11,524 nt of DNA from Pseudomonadota bacterium (GCA_021791235.1 JAJYXA010000302.1:1-11524); one strand, 5' to 3'; shown: positions 1 through 6,889, counted from the stretch's first letter. Numbers and translations are program-made. The notes: generated by a model not told the origin, from the letters alone.

Positions 1-423
1 GTCAACCTGGGCAATCTGGGTGACGTGGTCAAGGTGAAAGACGGCTACGCCCGCAACTTTCTGATCCCCACCGGCCGTGCACGTCGCGCCACGCAAGCCA
101 ACATGGAAGCGTTTGCCGCGCAGAAGGCCGAACTGGAACGCGTGGCCGCCGAAAAGCTGGCCGATGCCCAGCGCCGCGGCGAAAAGCTGGAAGGTGTCAG
201 CGTGACGGTCAGCCATAAGGCCGGCGTCGATGGCCGCCTGTTCGGCTCCGTGACCAACGCCGATATCGCCGATGCCCTGAAAGCGCAAGGCCACGACGTG
301 GTCAAGGCGGAAATCCGCCTGCCCGAAGGCCCGTTCAAGGCCATCGGCGAATACCCGGTGGTGCTGGGGCTGCACCATGACGTCACCGCCAACATCACGG
401 TGGTGGTGGTCGGCGAACAGTAA
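1..423 (+). CDS. rplI: 50S ribosomal protein L9, 5'-truncated by window edge
   Basis: Ribosomal protein L9 binds 23S rRNA at the base of the L1 stalk and spans the large subunit as an elongated two-domain protein. The window opens inside the gene in frame 1. The first visible residues, [20 protein letters not shown], match the conserved L9 N-terminal signature, which in E. coli begins around residue 10, so about 9 residues are missing upstream. The 140 visible residues plus 9 give about 149, the usual length. The central part (about visible residues 30-65, rich in Ala, Glu and Lys) is the long connecting helix, and the rest is the C-terminal RNA-binding domain ending VVVVGEQ. The TAA stop is followed within about 20 bases by a strong terminator, so L9 is probably the last gene of the usual rpsF-priB-rpsR-rplI operon; the upstream genes are inferred, not seen. 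Confidence 0.97.
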   Translation, partial: VNLGNLGDVVKVKDGYARNFLIPTGRARRATQANMEAFAAQKAELERVAAEKLADAQRRGEKLEGVSVTVSHKAGVDGRLFGSVTNADIADALKAQGHDVVKAEIRLPEGPFKAIGEYPVVLGLHHDVTANITVVVVGEQ

Positions 424-441
424 TCCGCCGGCCATTCCTGG

Positions 442-468
442 AAAGGGAGCCATCGGCTCCCTTTTTTT
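442..468 (+). terminator. Rho-independent terminator of the rplI operon
   Basis: GGGAGCC (445-451) and GGCTCCC (455-461) form a perfect 7-bp stem closed by the 3-base loop ATC, followed at once by seven T (462-468). AAA before and TTT after can extend the stem. It lies 18 bases after the rplI stop and is the clearest intrinsic terminator in the window. It separates rplI from the dnaB promoter just downstream. Confidence 0.93.
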
Positions 469-502
469 ATTTGTCCTCAAGGCATACCCGGCTGTCCACG
501 TC

Positions 503-511
503 TTATCCACA
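503..511 (+). promoter_or_regulatory. Perfect consensus DnaA box upstream of dnaB
   Basis: TTATCCACA at 503-511 is an exact match to the high-affinity E. coli-type DnaA box. It ends 9 bases before the proposed -35 hexamer of dnaB (521-526). A degenerate copy in the same orientation, CTGTCCACG (492-500, three mismatches), starts exactly 11 bases earlier, about one helical turn. The position suits DnaA control of the helicase gene. A single 9-mer can occur by chance, so the regulatory role is inference. Confidence 0.6.
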
Positions 512-520
512 GCTTTTCAC

Positions 521-549
521 TTGGTGGGCCCGAGGCTGAAGACTAGAAT
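521..549 (+). promoter_or_regulatory. Sigma-70-type promoter of dnaB, predicted leaderless start
   Basis: TTGGTG (521-526) and TAGAAT (544-549) are separated by 17 bases, the optimal spacing. Only six bases separate the -10 from the ATG at 556, so transcription should begin at or within a base or two of the start codon. No Shine-Dalgarno-like sequence lies at the usual distance before the ATG, which agrees with a leaderless transcript. The upstream terminator (442-468) means dnaB needs its own promoter. Confidence 0.6.
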
Positions 550-555
550 CCTGCC

Positions 556-1947
556 ATGGCCGCCATCCACTCCCTGACTGCAAATTCCGACCCCCAGCTG
601 GCGCAGATGCGTCTGCCGCCGCACTCGCTGGAAGCCGAGCAGGCGGTGCTGGGCGGCCTGCTGCTCGACAACAGCGCATGGGACCGCATCGGCGACGTCG
701 TGTCGGAGAGCGATTTCTACCGCCAGGATCATCGCCAGATCTTGCGCGCGATCGTGCGGCAGATCGCCGAGAACCGCCCGGCCGACGCCGTGACTGTGTC
801 CGAGGCACTGCAATCCATGGGACAGCTTGAAAGCGTGGGGGGGCTGGCCTACATCGTCGCGCTGGCGAGCAATACGCCGTCTGCGGCCAACATTCGCCGC
901 TATGCCGAAATCGTGCGCGAGCGCTCGGTGATGCGGCGGCTTGCCGAGGTGGCGACCGGAATCGCCGACACCGCCTATGCGCCGGCCGGGCGTAGCGCCT
1001 CGCAGTTGCTCGACGAGGCCGAGGCCAAGGTGTTCGAGATCGCCGAATCAGGCAGCCGCGGGCAGGCGGGCTTCACCGAAATCAAGCCCCTGCTGAAGGA
1101 AGTGGTCGAGCGCATCGACGAGCTCTATCACCGCGACAACGATTCCGGCGTCACCGGCGTACCCACCGGTTTTCACGACCTCGACCAGAAAACCTCGGGC
1201 CTGCAGCCGGGCGATCTCATCATCGTCGCCGGGCGGCCGTCGATGGGCAAGACCGCCTTCTCGATCAATATCGCCGAAAACGTCGCACTCGACACCGGCC
1301 TCCCGGTGGCGGTGTTTTCGATGGAAATGGGTGGCGCCCAGCTGGTGATGCGGATGATCGGTTCGGTCGGCAAGCTCGACCAGCATCGTCTGCGTACGGG
1401 CAAGCTCGGCGAGGACGACTGGCAGCGCCTCACCTATGCGCTCGGCAAGCTCAACGAGGCGCCGGTCTTCATCGACGAGTCGCCAGGGCTCAACGTGCTG
1501 GAACTGCGCGCGCGTGCACGCCGCCTGATGCGCCAGTGCGGCAAGCTCGGCCTCATCGTGATCGACTATCTGCAGCTGATGTCGGGCAGCGGCGGGGGCG
1601 AAAACCGCGCCACCGAAATTTCGGAAATCTCACGTGCGTTAAAGGGGCTGGCGAAAGAGCTGCACGTTCCGGTGATCGCGCTGTCGCAGCTGAACCGCGG
1701 GTTGGAGCAGCGCCCCAACAAGCGCCCGGTGATGTCCGACCTGCGCGAATCGGGCGCCATCGAACAGGATGCCGATGTCATCCTGTTCATCTATCGCGAC
1801 GAGGTCTACAACCCCGACACGCAGGACAAGGGTACGGCGGAAATCATCATCAGCAAACAGCGTAACGGCCCCATCGGCACGGTGCGGCTGGCCTTCCTCG
1901 GCGAATACACGCGCTTCGAAACGCTGGCGCAGCCGGGTTCATACTAA
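556..1947 (+). CDS. dnaB: Replicative DNA helicase DnaB
   Basis: DnaB is the hexameric 5'-3' helicase that unwinds DNA ahead of the replisome and recruits primase. The 463-residue product has the family's usual length (E. coli 471). Residues 20-125 form the N-terminal helical domain (PPHSLEAEQAVLGGLLLD near the start), followed by a linker and a RecA-like ATPase domain from about residue 190. Walker A is GRPSMGKT (226-233), the Walker B strand is VIDYLQLM (335-342), and the C-terminal KQRNGPIGT (434-442) carries the arginine that contacts ATP in the neighbouring subunit. No intein interrupts the usual insertion sites. The ATG at 556 fits the family N-terminus. It has no ribosome-binding site and sits next to a promoter, so translation is probably leaderless. 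alr follows after 5 bases and is probably co-transcribed. Confidence 0.98.
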   Translation: MAAIHSLTANSDPQLAQMRLPPHSLEAEQAVLGGLLLDNSAWDRIGDVVSESDFYRQDHRQILRAIVRQIAENRPADAVTVSEALQSMGQLESVGGLAYIVALASNTPSAANIRRYAEIVRERSVMRRLAEVATGIADTAYAPAGRSASQLLDEAEAKVFEIAESGSRGQAGFTEIKPLLKEVVERIDELYHRDNDSGVTGVPTGFHDLDQKTSGLQPGDLIIVAGRPSMGKTAFSINIAENVALDTGLPVAVFSMEMGGAQLVMRMIGSVGKLDQHRLRTGKLGEDDWQRLTYALGKLNEAPVFIDESPGLNVLELRARARRLMRQCGKLGLIVIDYLQLMSGSGGGENRATEISEISRALKGLAKELHVPVIALSQLNRGLEQRPNKRPVMSDLRESGAIEQDADVILFIYRDEVYNPDTQDKGTAEIIISKQRNGPIGTVRLAFLGEYTRFETLAQPGSY

Positions 1948-1952
1948 ACCCG
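1934..1952 (+). promoter_or_regulatory. Hairpin across the dnaB stop, abutting the alr start
   Basis: CGGGTT (1934-1939) and AACCCG (1947-1952) are perfectly complementary around the 7-base loop CATACTA. The stem includes the last A of the dnaB TAA stop, and the alr ATG follows with no gap. There is no Shine-Dalgarno sequence for alr. Ribosomes finishing dnaB would melt this stem, so translational coupling is a reasonable inference. A 6-bp stem can also arise by chance. Confidence 0.4.
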
Positions 1953-3020
1953 ATGCGGCCCATCCAGGCGCGGATCTCGATCGGTGCGATGGCGCACAAT
2001 CTGCGTGTGGCGCGCCGTCATGCCGGCGCGGCACGCGTGTTTGCAGTGGTCAAGGCCAATGCCTACGGCCACGGACTGTCGCGTGCGCGGCGCGCGCTGG
2101 CGGCCGCCGACGGCTTTGCCGTGCTGACACTGGAAGAGGCCGCCAACCTGCGGCTGATGGGGGTGGAACAGCCCATCGTGCTGCTCGAAGGGCTGTTTGG
2201 CGCGGACGAAATCGCCACCTGCGCGGAACTCGATCTGTGGCCGGTGCTGCACCACGCAGCGCAACTCGACTGGCTGCAACAGCAGCCGCCCGTGCGGCCC
2301 ATTCAGGTCTTTCTCAAGTTCGACAGTGGCATGCACCGGCTGGGGTTTCCGCTCGCCGAGCACGCTGCCATCGTCGCGCGGACGAAAAGCCTGGCCGGGG
2401 TGGTTGGCATCACCCTGATGACCCACTTTGCCCAGGCGGATGAAACCGCGGGCGTGGCCTGGCAGTTGCAACCGTTTCTGGATGAAATGTCGGCCTACGG
2501 CTTGCCGTGGAGCAGCGCCAACTCGGCGGCGCTGCTGCGCTATCCGGAGACCCTGGGAACCTGGGTGCGCCCAGGCCTGATGCTGTATGGCGCGTCGCCT
2601 TTTGCCGACGTGCCGGCCGCACAACTGGGGCTGCGGCCGGCGATGACGCTGCAATCGGAAATCATCGGCGTGCAGACGCTGCAGGCGGGCGAAGGGGTGG
2701 GGTACGGCCAGTTGTTTCGTGCCGATCGCCCCATGCGGGTTGGGGTAGTGGCCTGCGGCTATGCGGACGGCTATCCGCGCCATGCGCTGACGGGCACGCC
2801 GGTCCTTGTTGAGGGGCGAGTTAGCCGGATTCTGGGGCGGGTATCGATGGACATGCTGTGCGTGGACTTGAGCGAGTGTCCCGATGCCGGGGTGGGGAGC
2901 CCGGTCGTGTTGTGGGGCGAGGGACTGCCGGTGGATACGGTGGCCACAGCCGCGGGCACCAGCAGTTATGAACTGCTGTGTGCGCTGGCCGCGCGGGTTC
3001 CGGTGGAGGAGACCGACTAG
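1953..3020 (+). CDS. alr: Alanine racemase
   Basis: This PLP-dependent enzyme interconverts L- and D-alanine and supplies D-Ala for peptidoglycan. The 355-residue length is typical of the proteobacterial Alr/DadX family. The PLP lysine is K34 in AVVKANAYGHGL. The other catalytic base is the tyrosine Y270 in ACGYADGYPRH. Conserved KFDSGMHRLG (122-131), EGVGYGQLF (247-255) and GRVSMDM (295-301) complete the active-site signatures. Residues 1-230 form the TIM barrel and the rest the C-terminal beta domain. The ATG lies 5 bases after the dnaB stop, with a small hairpin in between and no clear ribosome-binding site. The sequence does not say whether this is a biosynthetic (Alr) or catabolic (DadX) enzyme; linkage to dnaB favours the biosynthetic role. 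The TAG stop lies in an inverted repeat shared with the convergent gene. Confidence 0.96.
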   Translation: MRPIQARISIGAMAHNLRVARRHAGAARVFAVVKANAYGHGLSRARRALAAADGFAVLTLEEAANLRLMGVEQPIVLLEGLFGADEIATCAELDLWPVLHHAAQLDWLQQQPPVRPIQVFLKFDSGMHRLGFPLAEHAAIVARTKSLAGVVGITLMTHFAQADETAGVAWQLQPFLDEMSAYGLPWSSANSAALLRYPETLGTWVRPGLMLYGASPFADVPAAQLGLRPAMTLQSEIIGVQTLQAGEGVGYGQLFRADRPMRVGVVACGYADGYPRHALTGTPVLVEGRVSRILGRVSMDMLCVDLSECPDAGVGSPVVLWGEGLPVDTVATAAGTSSYELLCALAARVPVEETD

Positions 3021-3047
3021 GGCCTGTTAACGCGCCCCAAGCCTAGT
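3016..3047. terminator. Inverted repeat between convergent alr and the dsrC-like gene, possible bidirectional terminator
   Basis: ACTAGG (3016-3021) and CCTAGT (3042-3047) are perfect inverted copies, with GGGC (3020-3023) and GCCC (3034-3037) as an alternative inner stem. Each arm contains the TAG stop of one of the two convergent genes (3018-3020 plus strand, 3043-3045 minus strand). Both mRNAs could fold here. There is no T tract on either strand, so efficient intrinsic termination is uncertain. Confidence 0.4.
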
Positions 3048-3405
3048 GGGTCGTGCCGAACGAGGGGTCACGCGTGCCCGGCGGCAGCGGCAGCCCGGCA
3101 TAGTGGCTGGCCTGGGCGATGGGTCCCAGCGGAAACAGCTTGTAAAGAAATTTGTGTCCACCCAGTCCCGCAAACTCCTCTTCCAGCGAATTCACCAGCA
3201 TGCGCGCATTGATCGTGCCGCCATGGTCGGCATAGCAGTCGCGCAGGTAGCGAATGATCGCCAGATGGTCGTCCGTCAATTCCAGACCGTCCTGCCGCGC
3301 CATCTCGATGGCCTGCTTCTCCGTCCAAGGATCCAGCTCGACGAGGTGCCCGCGCATCGTAGGATCCGCATGCTCCTGCGCCACCATTTTGTTGATGTCC
3401 AGCAT
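3043..3405 (-). CDS. DsrC/TusE-family protein lacking both conserved cysteines
   Basis: DsrC and TusE are small sulfur-carrier proteins. DsrC carries sulfur from dissimilatory sulfite reductase on two C-terminal cysteines, and TusE relays persulfide sulfur to tRNA thiolation. This 120-residue protein matches the family: DPWTEKQAIEMARQDGLELT (25-44), IIRYLRDCYADHGGTINARML (50-70, helix-turn-helix-like core) and the C-terminal HKFLYKLFPLGPIAQA. The family cysteines are both replaced: the penultimate one by S100 (QASHYAG instead of QACxxAG) and the last by T111 (PPGT instead of PTGC), exactly 11 residues apart as in DsrC. Nine further residues follow. The only cysteine is C57, outside the arm. 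It therefore cannot use the known trisulfide chemistry; a regulatory role, as proposed for cysteine-less (RspA-like) members, is inference. The ATG is preceded by AAGGAG (3412-3417, minus strand) with 6-base spacing. Confidence 0.9.
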   Translation of the reverse strand: MLDINKMVAQEHADPTMRGHLVELDPWTEKQAIEMARQDGLELTDDHLAIIRYLRDCYADHGGTINARMLVNSLEEEFAGLGGHKFLYKLFPLGPIAQASHYAGLPLPPGTRDPSFGTTH

Positions 3406-3437
3406 GATGAACTCCTTGAGTGCAAAGGATGGCTTTA

Positions 3438-3466
3438 TTTATAGGATGCGCGCGCAGAAAACCCAA
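3438..3466 (-). promoter_or_regulatory. Promoter of the dsrC-like gene
   Basis: On the minus strand, TTGGGT (3466-3461) and TATAAA (3443-3438) are separated by exactly 17 bases. Transcription should start around 3431, giving a leader of about 25 bases that contains the AAGGAG ribosome-binding site. The gene is thus probably transcribed independently of the ygfZ-DUF4936 pair upstream. The rest of the 98-base gap (3406-3503) shows only a short CAGGG/CCCTG inverted repeat near 3478-3493. Confidence 0.55.
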
Positions 3467-3503
3467 CCATCCGGTCCCAGGGCGAATACCCTGAAGCGGT
3501 GAT

Positions 3504-3815
3504 TCAGCAGCGCGGATCGGTCGATCCGGGCGTCCTGCTGTCGGTGGGGGAGAAACACTCAAGATGCCGTTCACCCCGGGTGAATGCCGCACAGCCGAGG
3601 CTGCGCACGGCCGCATCCAGGGCCGACGTGAACGCCGCATAGTCGGCGATGTCCGCGTAGACCTCCATCCACATCGCGAAGTCGTCGCACCGGCGGAGAC
3701 GGCGGGGTGGCTGGGCGCAGTGACCCGCCATCATCCCCAGCAAGGCATCGATCCTGCCGGCGGCCGTGGCTTCCTGTGCGGGATCGATGCGGTAGTAGAT
3801 ATAGGCGTGTTTCAC
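3504..3815 (-). CDS. DUF4936-type small protein downstream of ygfZ
   Basis: A 103-residue, probably cytoplasmic protein with no signal peptide or membrane segment. It begins MKHAYIYYRID and contains FAMWMEVYADI (about 46-56) and GERHLECFSP near the C-terminus. The pattern of an N-terminal YYR strand, a central WMEVY strand and a C-terminal RH-ECF strand looks like a small alpha/beta ferredoxin-like fold. It resembles the uncharacterised DUF4936 family I know from betaproteobacteria next to ygfZ. That assignment is from memory of the sequence pattern. The GTG start (3815-3813) follows the ygfZ TAG stop with no intervening base, so the two are surely co-transcribed and probably translationally coupled. 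Its function is unknown; the context suggests work connected to YgfZ, for example Fe-S enzyme maintenance. Codon use looks like that of its neighbours. Confidence 0.8.
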   Translation of the reverse strand: MKHAYIYYRIDPAQEATAAGRIDALLGMMAGHCAQPPRRLRRCDDFAMWMEVYADIADYAAFTSALDAAVRSLGCAAFTRGERHLECFSPTDSRTPGSTDPRC

Positions 3816-4844
3816 CTATTCCGGCAGCGCGTAGGGCAGGGGTTTCAGGGCCAGCGCGGCGCCGTCGGCGGATTTCAGATGCAGGGTCTGCGTGCTCGCG
3901 CTTTCGACCTGGGCGACAGCCAGCACATCGAAGCCGCCGGCCGGCGCCGGGGCTGCGTTGACCACGGTGCCGGTGGCCTGGCCCTCGATGTCGGCGCTGT
4001 ACAGGTTGTCGCCGGGTGCGGCTTCGGCCTCCACGTGCGCAAGGAACATGCGGCGCTTGAGCTTGCCCAGATACTGGCTGCGCGCGACGATTTCCTGGCC
4101 TGTGTAGCAGCCCTTCTGGAAATTGACGCCGCCGATGACTTCGAGATTGACCATCTGCGGCACGAACTGCTCCTGCGTGGCGGCGACGATCATCGGAATG
4201 CCGGCATTGAGCCGCAGCCAGTCCCATACCGGGGCGCCGACCGGGGTGGCCGACTGGCGCAGCACCTGCCACACGGCCGCGGCGCGTTCGGGCGTGACCG
4301 ACAGCACGAACTTGTCGGCGCCGACGCGGACCACTTGGCCGGCCTCGCCGTAGGCTGTGCGCAGGACGGCGTCCGGAACCGCGCCCATCGCGGCGCTCAC
4401 CGCCGCCAGCGCCAGCGGGCCGGCCACCACCAGCCGTACGTTTTCGTCGCTGGCGTCGCGCCCCTGCACCTTGGCGCGCAGGATGAACATCGACAGGCGC
4501 TTCAGCACGCCTGGAAGGATGTCGCCGGAGAGCTGCAGGCAGGTATCCTCGCCCTGTCGCCACATCAGGAAATTGCCGAGCAGACGCCCCTTCGGGTTGC
4601 AGAAGCCGCTCCACTGCGCAGTGTCGGCATGCAGGCTGCGCACATCGTTGGTAAGCTGGCCCTGCAGGAACGCGGCGGTGTCCTCGCCGCGGAACGCGAT
4701 CATGCCGAGCTGCGACAAATCCGCCACAATGGTGCCGTCTGCAGCGGCAGCGCGTTCGGCCGCCGGATCGCCATAGTGGAGCACGGTACTGCCTTCGATT
4801 ACTGCGCCTTGGGATTGCAGAAGATTTTTCCAGGAATCGATCAC
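3816..4844 (-). CDS. ygfZ: YgfZ, folate-dependent Fe-S cluster repair/assembly protein (GcvT-like)
   Basis: YgfZ (the bacterial counterpart of mitochondrial Iba57/CAF17) binds tetrahydrofolate and helps make or repair Fe-S enzymes such as MiaB. The 342-residue product is close to the E. coli length (326). The diagnostic motif KGCYTGQE is at 244-251, with the essential cysteine at C246, followed by IVARSQYLGK. The N-terminal GcvT-like fold runs from about 40 (VADLSQLGMIAFRG) to 240, and the C-terminal barrel domain from about 265. The start is GTG at 4844-4842. It lacks a strong Shine-Dalgarno sequence, having only GGAA 8 bases ahead. Its neighbours are ygfX, divergent across 40 bases, and the DUF4936 gene abutting its stop. 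Association of ygfZ with ygfX is also seen in E. coli, which supports the call. Confidence 0.95.
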   Translation of the reverse strand: MIDSWKNLLQSQGAVIEGSTVLHYGDPAAERAAAADGTIVADLSQLGMIAFRGEDTAAFLQGQLTNDVRSLHADTAQWSGFCNPKGRLLGNFLMWRQGEDTCLQLSGDILPGVLKRLSMFILRAKVQGRDASDENVRLVVAGPLALAAVSAAMGAVPDAVLRTAYGEAGQVVRVGADKFVLSVTPERAAAVWQVLRQSATPVGAPVWDWLRLNAGIPMIVAATQEQFVPQMVNLEVIGGVNFQKGCYTGQEIVARSQYLGKLKRRMFLAHVEAEAAPGDNLYSADIEGQATGTVVNAAPAPAGGFDVLAVAQVESASTQTLHLKSADGAALALKPLPYALPE

Positions 4845-4884
4845 GATGCGTTCCAGTCAGAGAGGAATGTGATGAAGGCCAAAA

Positions 4885-5328
4885 GTGTACACGCGGATGC
4901 GCGAGATTGAACTCAAACCCTCACGCCGGTTGGGGCTGTTGCTGCTGGGTGGGGTAGGGCTGGCGCTGGCTGCCATCCTGCTTGCGGAGGTACCGGCTGC
5001 AGCCGCGTTTGCGCTGGGGGTCGTCGTGATCGGGCTGGGTTTGTGGGGCTGGCGGCAGGCAGCACCGACGTCGAGCTTGCGCATTGCGCCAGACGGCCGC
5101 CTGCAATGCCTGGACGATGCCGCTGAATGGCACGATGCCGAGGTGCTGGACGACAGTTTTGTCTCGACCGCATTGATCGTGGTGCGCTACCGCACGGCAG
5201 ACCGTCAGGTACGTGCCCTGACGCTGTTGCCCGACAGTGCGGATGCCGATACGTTGCGCCGTCTCAGGGTGTCGCTTCGCTGGGCACGCCGCACACGCTC
5301 GGACACATCGTTCCCGGACGCGGGTTGA
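4885..5328 (+). CDS. ygfX: YgfX/CptA-like inner-membrane protein
   Basis: A 147-residue protein with two adjacent hydrophobic helices (about 16-34 and 37-57) after a short basic N-terminus ([13 protein letters not shown]), then a soluble beta-rich domain ([18 protein letters not shown] onward). The N-terminal xELxPS-R pattern, two TMs and a LxLLPDSxxxDxLRRLRVxLRW segment (about 113-132) match YgfX, described in E. coli as CptA, an inner-membrane protein that inhibits FtsZ/MreB and pairs with SdhE (CptB). The GTG at 4885 has GAAGG (4874-4878) 6 bases ahead; an ATG at 4897 is the alternative start but lacks a site. The gene is divergent from ygfZ, and its last 65 bases overlap the 3' end of nadB in antisense. 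No sdhE lies beside it, so the toxin role should not be assumed. Confidence 0.8.
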   Translation: MYTRMREIELKPSRRLGLLLLGGVGLALAAILLAEVPAAAAFALGVVVIGLGLWGWRQAAPTSSLRIAPDGRLQCLDDAAEWHDAEVLDDSFVSTALIVVRYRTADRQVRALTLLPDSADADTLRRLRVSLRWARRTRSDTSFPDAG

Positions 5329-6889
5329 GCACGGTATTTCCGGCGATCGGCAGGGTTTCGGGGTAGTCGCGGCTGAAATGCAGGCCGCGGCTTTCCTGCC
5401 GCAACTGGGCCGAGCGGATGATGAGGTCGGCACTTTGCACCAGGTTGCGCAGTTCGATCAGGTCGTTGCTGACGCGGAAATTGCGGTAGAACTCGTCGAT
5501 TTCGGCGCGCAGCAGCCGGATGCGGTGCGACGCGCGCGCCAGCCGCTTGTTGGTGCGCACGATGCCGACGTAATCCCACATGAAGCGGCGCAGTTCGTCC
5601 CAGTTGTGCGAGATCACCACCTCCTCGTCGGGGTCGGTGACGCGAGACGCGTCCCATGGCGGCAGGCTGAGCGAGGGGGCGGGCGGCGTGGCCAGGATGT
5701 CGCGGGCGGCGGCGTGGCCGAACACCAGGCATTCCAGCAGCGAGTTGGAGGCCAGCCGGTTGGCCCCGTGCAGCCCGGTGAAGGTGACTTCGCCGACCGC
5801 ATGCAGGTTGCACAGGTCGGTACGCGCGTCGGTGTCGGTGACGACGCCGCCGCAAGTGTAGTGCGCGGCGGGCACCACCGGGATCGGCTGGCGCGTGATG
5901 TCGATGCCGAGCTCCAGGCAGCGGGCGTAGATGGTCGGGAAGTGCTCGCGCACGAAGTCGGCCGGTTTGTGGCTGATGTCGAGATAGACGCAGTCGAGGC
6001 CGCGTTTCTTCATCTCGAAGTCGATCGCGCGCGCCACGATGTCGCGCGGCGCGAGTTCGGCGCGCTCGTCATGGAACTGCATGAAGCGGCTGCCGTCGGG
6101 CAGCAGCAGATGGCCGCCCTCGCCGCGCACCGCCTCGGTGATGAGGAAGGACTTGGCGTGCGGGTGGTACAGGCAGGTCGGGTGGAACTGCACGAATTCC
6201 AGGTTGGCCACCCGGCAGCCGGCGCGCCATGCCATGGCGATGCCGTCGCCGGTCGAGGTGTCGGGATTGGTCGTGTAGAGGTAGACCTTGCCGGCGCCGC
6301 CGGTGGCGAGCACGGTATGGCCGGCAGCGAAGGTCTCGACCTCTCCGGTGCCCTTGTTCAGGGCATAGGCGCCGTGGATCTGCCGTTCCTGGCCGCCGGC
6401 GCGCTTGCCGGTGATGAGGTCGATGGCGACGTGCTGCTCGAAGGTCTCGATATTGGGGTGGGCACGCACACGGTCGAGCAGGCTGGTCTGCACCGCATGG
6501 CCGGTGGCGTCGGCCGCGTGCACCACGCGGCGCTTGGAATGCCCGCCTTCGCGTGCCAGGTGGAGCCCGCCAGGCGCCTGCGGATCGGGGGTGAAGGCGA
6601 CACCGTTGGCGGTCAGCCAAGCGATCATGTCACGGGCCTGGCTGGCCACCAGCCGGGTGACCGCCTCATCGCACAGGCCGGCGCCGGCGACCAGGGTGTC
6701 GTGCACGTGCGCCTCGACCGAGTCGCCGCTGTCGACCGCGGCCGCGATCCCGCCCTGCGCCCAGTCGCTGGCACCGTCGGTCATCTGGCGCTTGGTGACA
6801 ATGGCGACGCGGCGCTGGTCGGCGAGCTTGAGCGCGGTGGTCAGCGCGGCGAGGCCGCTGCCGAGGATGAGGACGTCGTGTCTGTGCAT
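5264..6889 (-). CDS. nadB: L-aspartate oxidase
   Basis: NadB is an FAD enzyme that oxidises L-aspartate to iminoaspartate, which NadA condenses to quinolinate for NAD. The 541-residue protein has the FAD-binding start [16 protein letters not shown] (5-20), [13 protein letters not shown] (39-51) and the family active-site residues H236 (QFHPT), R282 ([10 protein letters not shown]) and H343 (AHYTCGGV). [20 protein letters not shown] (372-391) is the second FAD-contact segment, and a helical C-terminal domain follows from about 425. After the normal end near [16 protein letters not shown] it carries a tail ending [13 protein letters not shown], encoded partly in the 65-base antisense overlap with ygfX. 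The ATG at 6889-6887 fits the family N-terminus. It has no convincing Shine-Dalgarno sequence, and the promoter lies very close. Divergence from rpoE matches the arrangement in Pseudomonas (nadB-algU). Confidence 0.97.
   Translation of the reverse strand: MHRHDVLILGSGLAALTTALKLADQRRVAIVTKRQMTDGASDWAQGGIAAAVDSGDSVEAHVHDTLVAGAGLCDEAVTRLVASQARDMIAWLTANGVAFTPDPQAPGGLHLAREGGHSKRRVVHAADATGHAVQTSLLDRVRAHPNIETFEQHVAIDLITGKRAGGQERQIHGAYALNKGTGEVETFAAGHTVLATGGAGKVYLYTTNPDTSTGDGIAMAWRAGCRVANLEFVQFHPTCLYHPHAKSFLITEAVRGEGGHLLLPDGSRFMQFHDERAELAPRDIVARAIDFEMKKRGLDCVYLDISHKPADFVREHFPTIYARCLELGIDITRQPIPVVPAAHYTCGGVVTDTDARTDLCNLHAVGEVTFTGLHGANRLASNSLLECLVFGHAAARDILATPPAPSLSLPPWDASRVTDPDEEVVISHNWDELRRFMWDYVGIVRTNKRLARASHRIRLLRAEIDEFYRNFRVSNDLIELRNLVQSADLIIRSAQLRQESRGLHFSRDYPETLPIAGNTVLNPRPGTMCPSVCGVPSEATP

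Noticed and set aside
1210..1880. Possible intein or insertion in the dnaB ATPase domain, a common intein site.
   Set aside because: Walker A, Walker B and the C-terminal KQRNGPIG motif follow at normal distances, and total length is normal.
1769..2443. Open plus-strand frame spanning the dnaB-alr junction.
   Set aside because: It overlaps two well-supported genes in another frame and has Arg/Ala-rich low-complexity content typical of frame shadows.
1944..2783. A 279-codon minus-strand frame opposite alr.
   Set aside because: Antisense to the conserved alanine racemase, no ribosome-binding site, and a His/Arg/Gln-rich composition.
3478..3493. CAGGG/CCCTG inverted repeat after the DUF4936 gene, as a terminator.
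   Set aside because: The stem is only 5 bp and no T tract follows on the minus strand.
4897..4899. ATG at 4897 as the ygfX start.
   Set aside because: Possible, but the GTG at 4885 has GAAGG at proper spacing, while the ATG has no ribosome-binding site. Kept as an alternative.
3564..4910. A 448-codon open frame on the plus strand opposite ygfZ.
   Set aside because: It is a shadow of ygfZ and the DUF4936 gene. The translation is His/Gly/Arg-rich with no recognisable domain.
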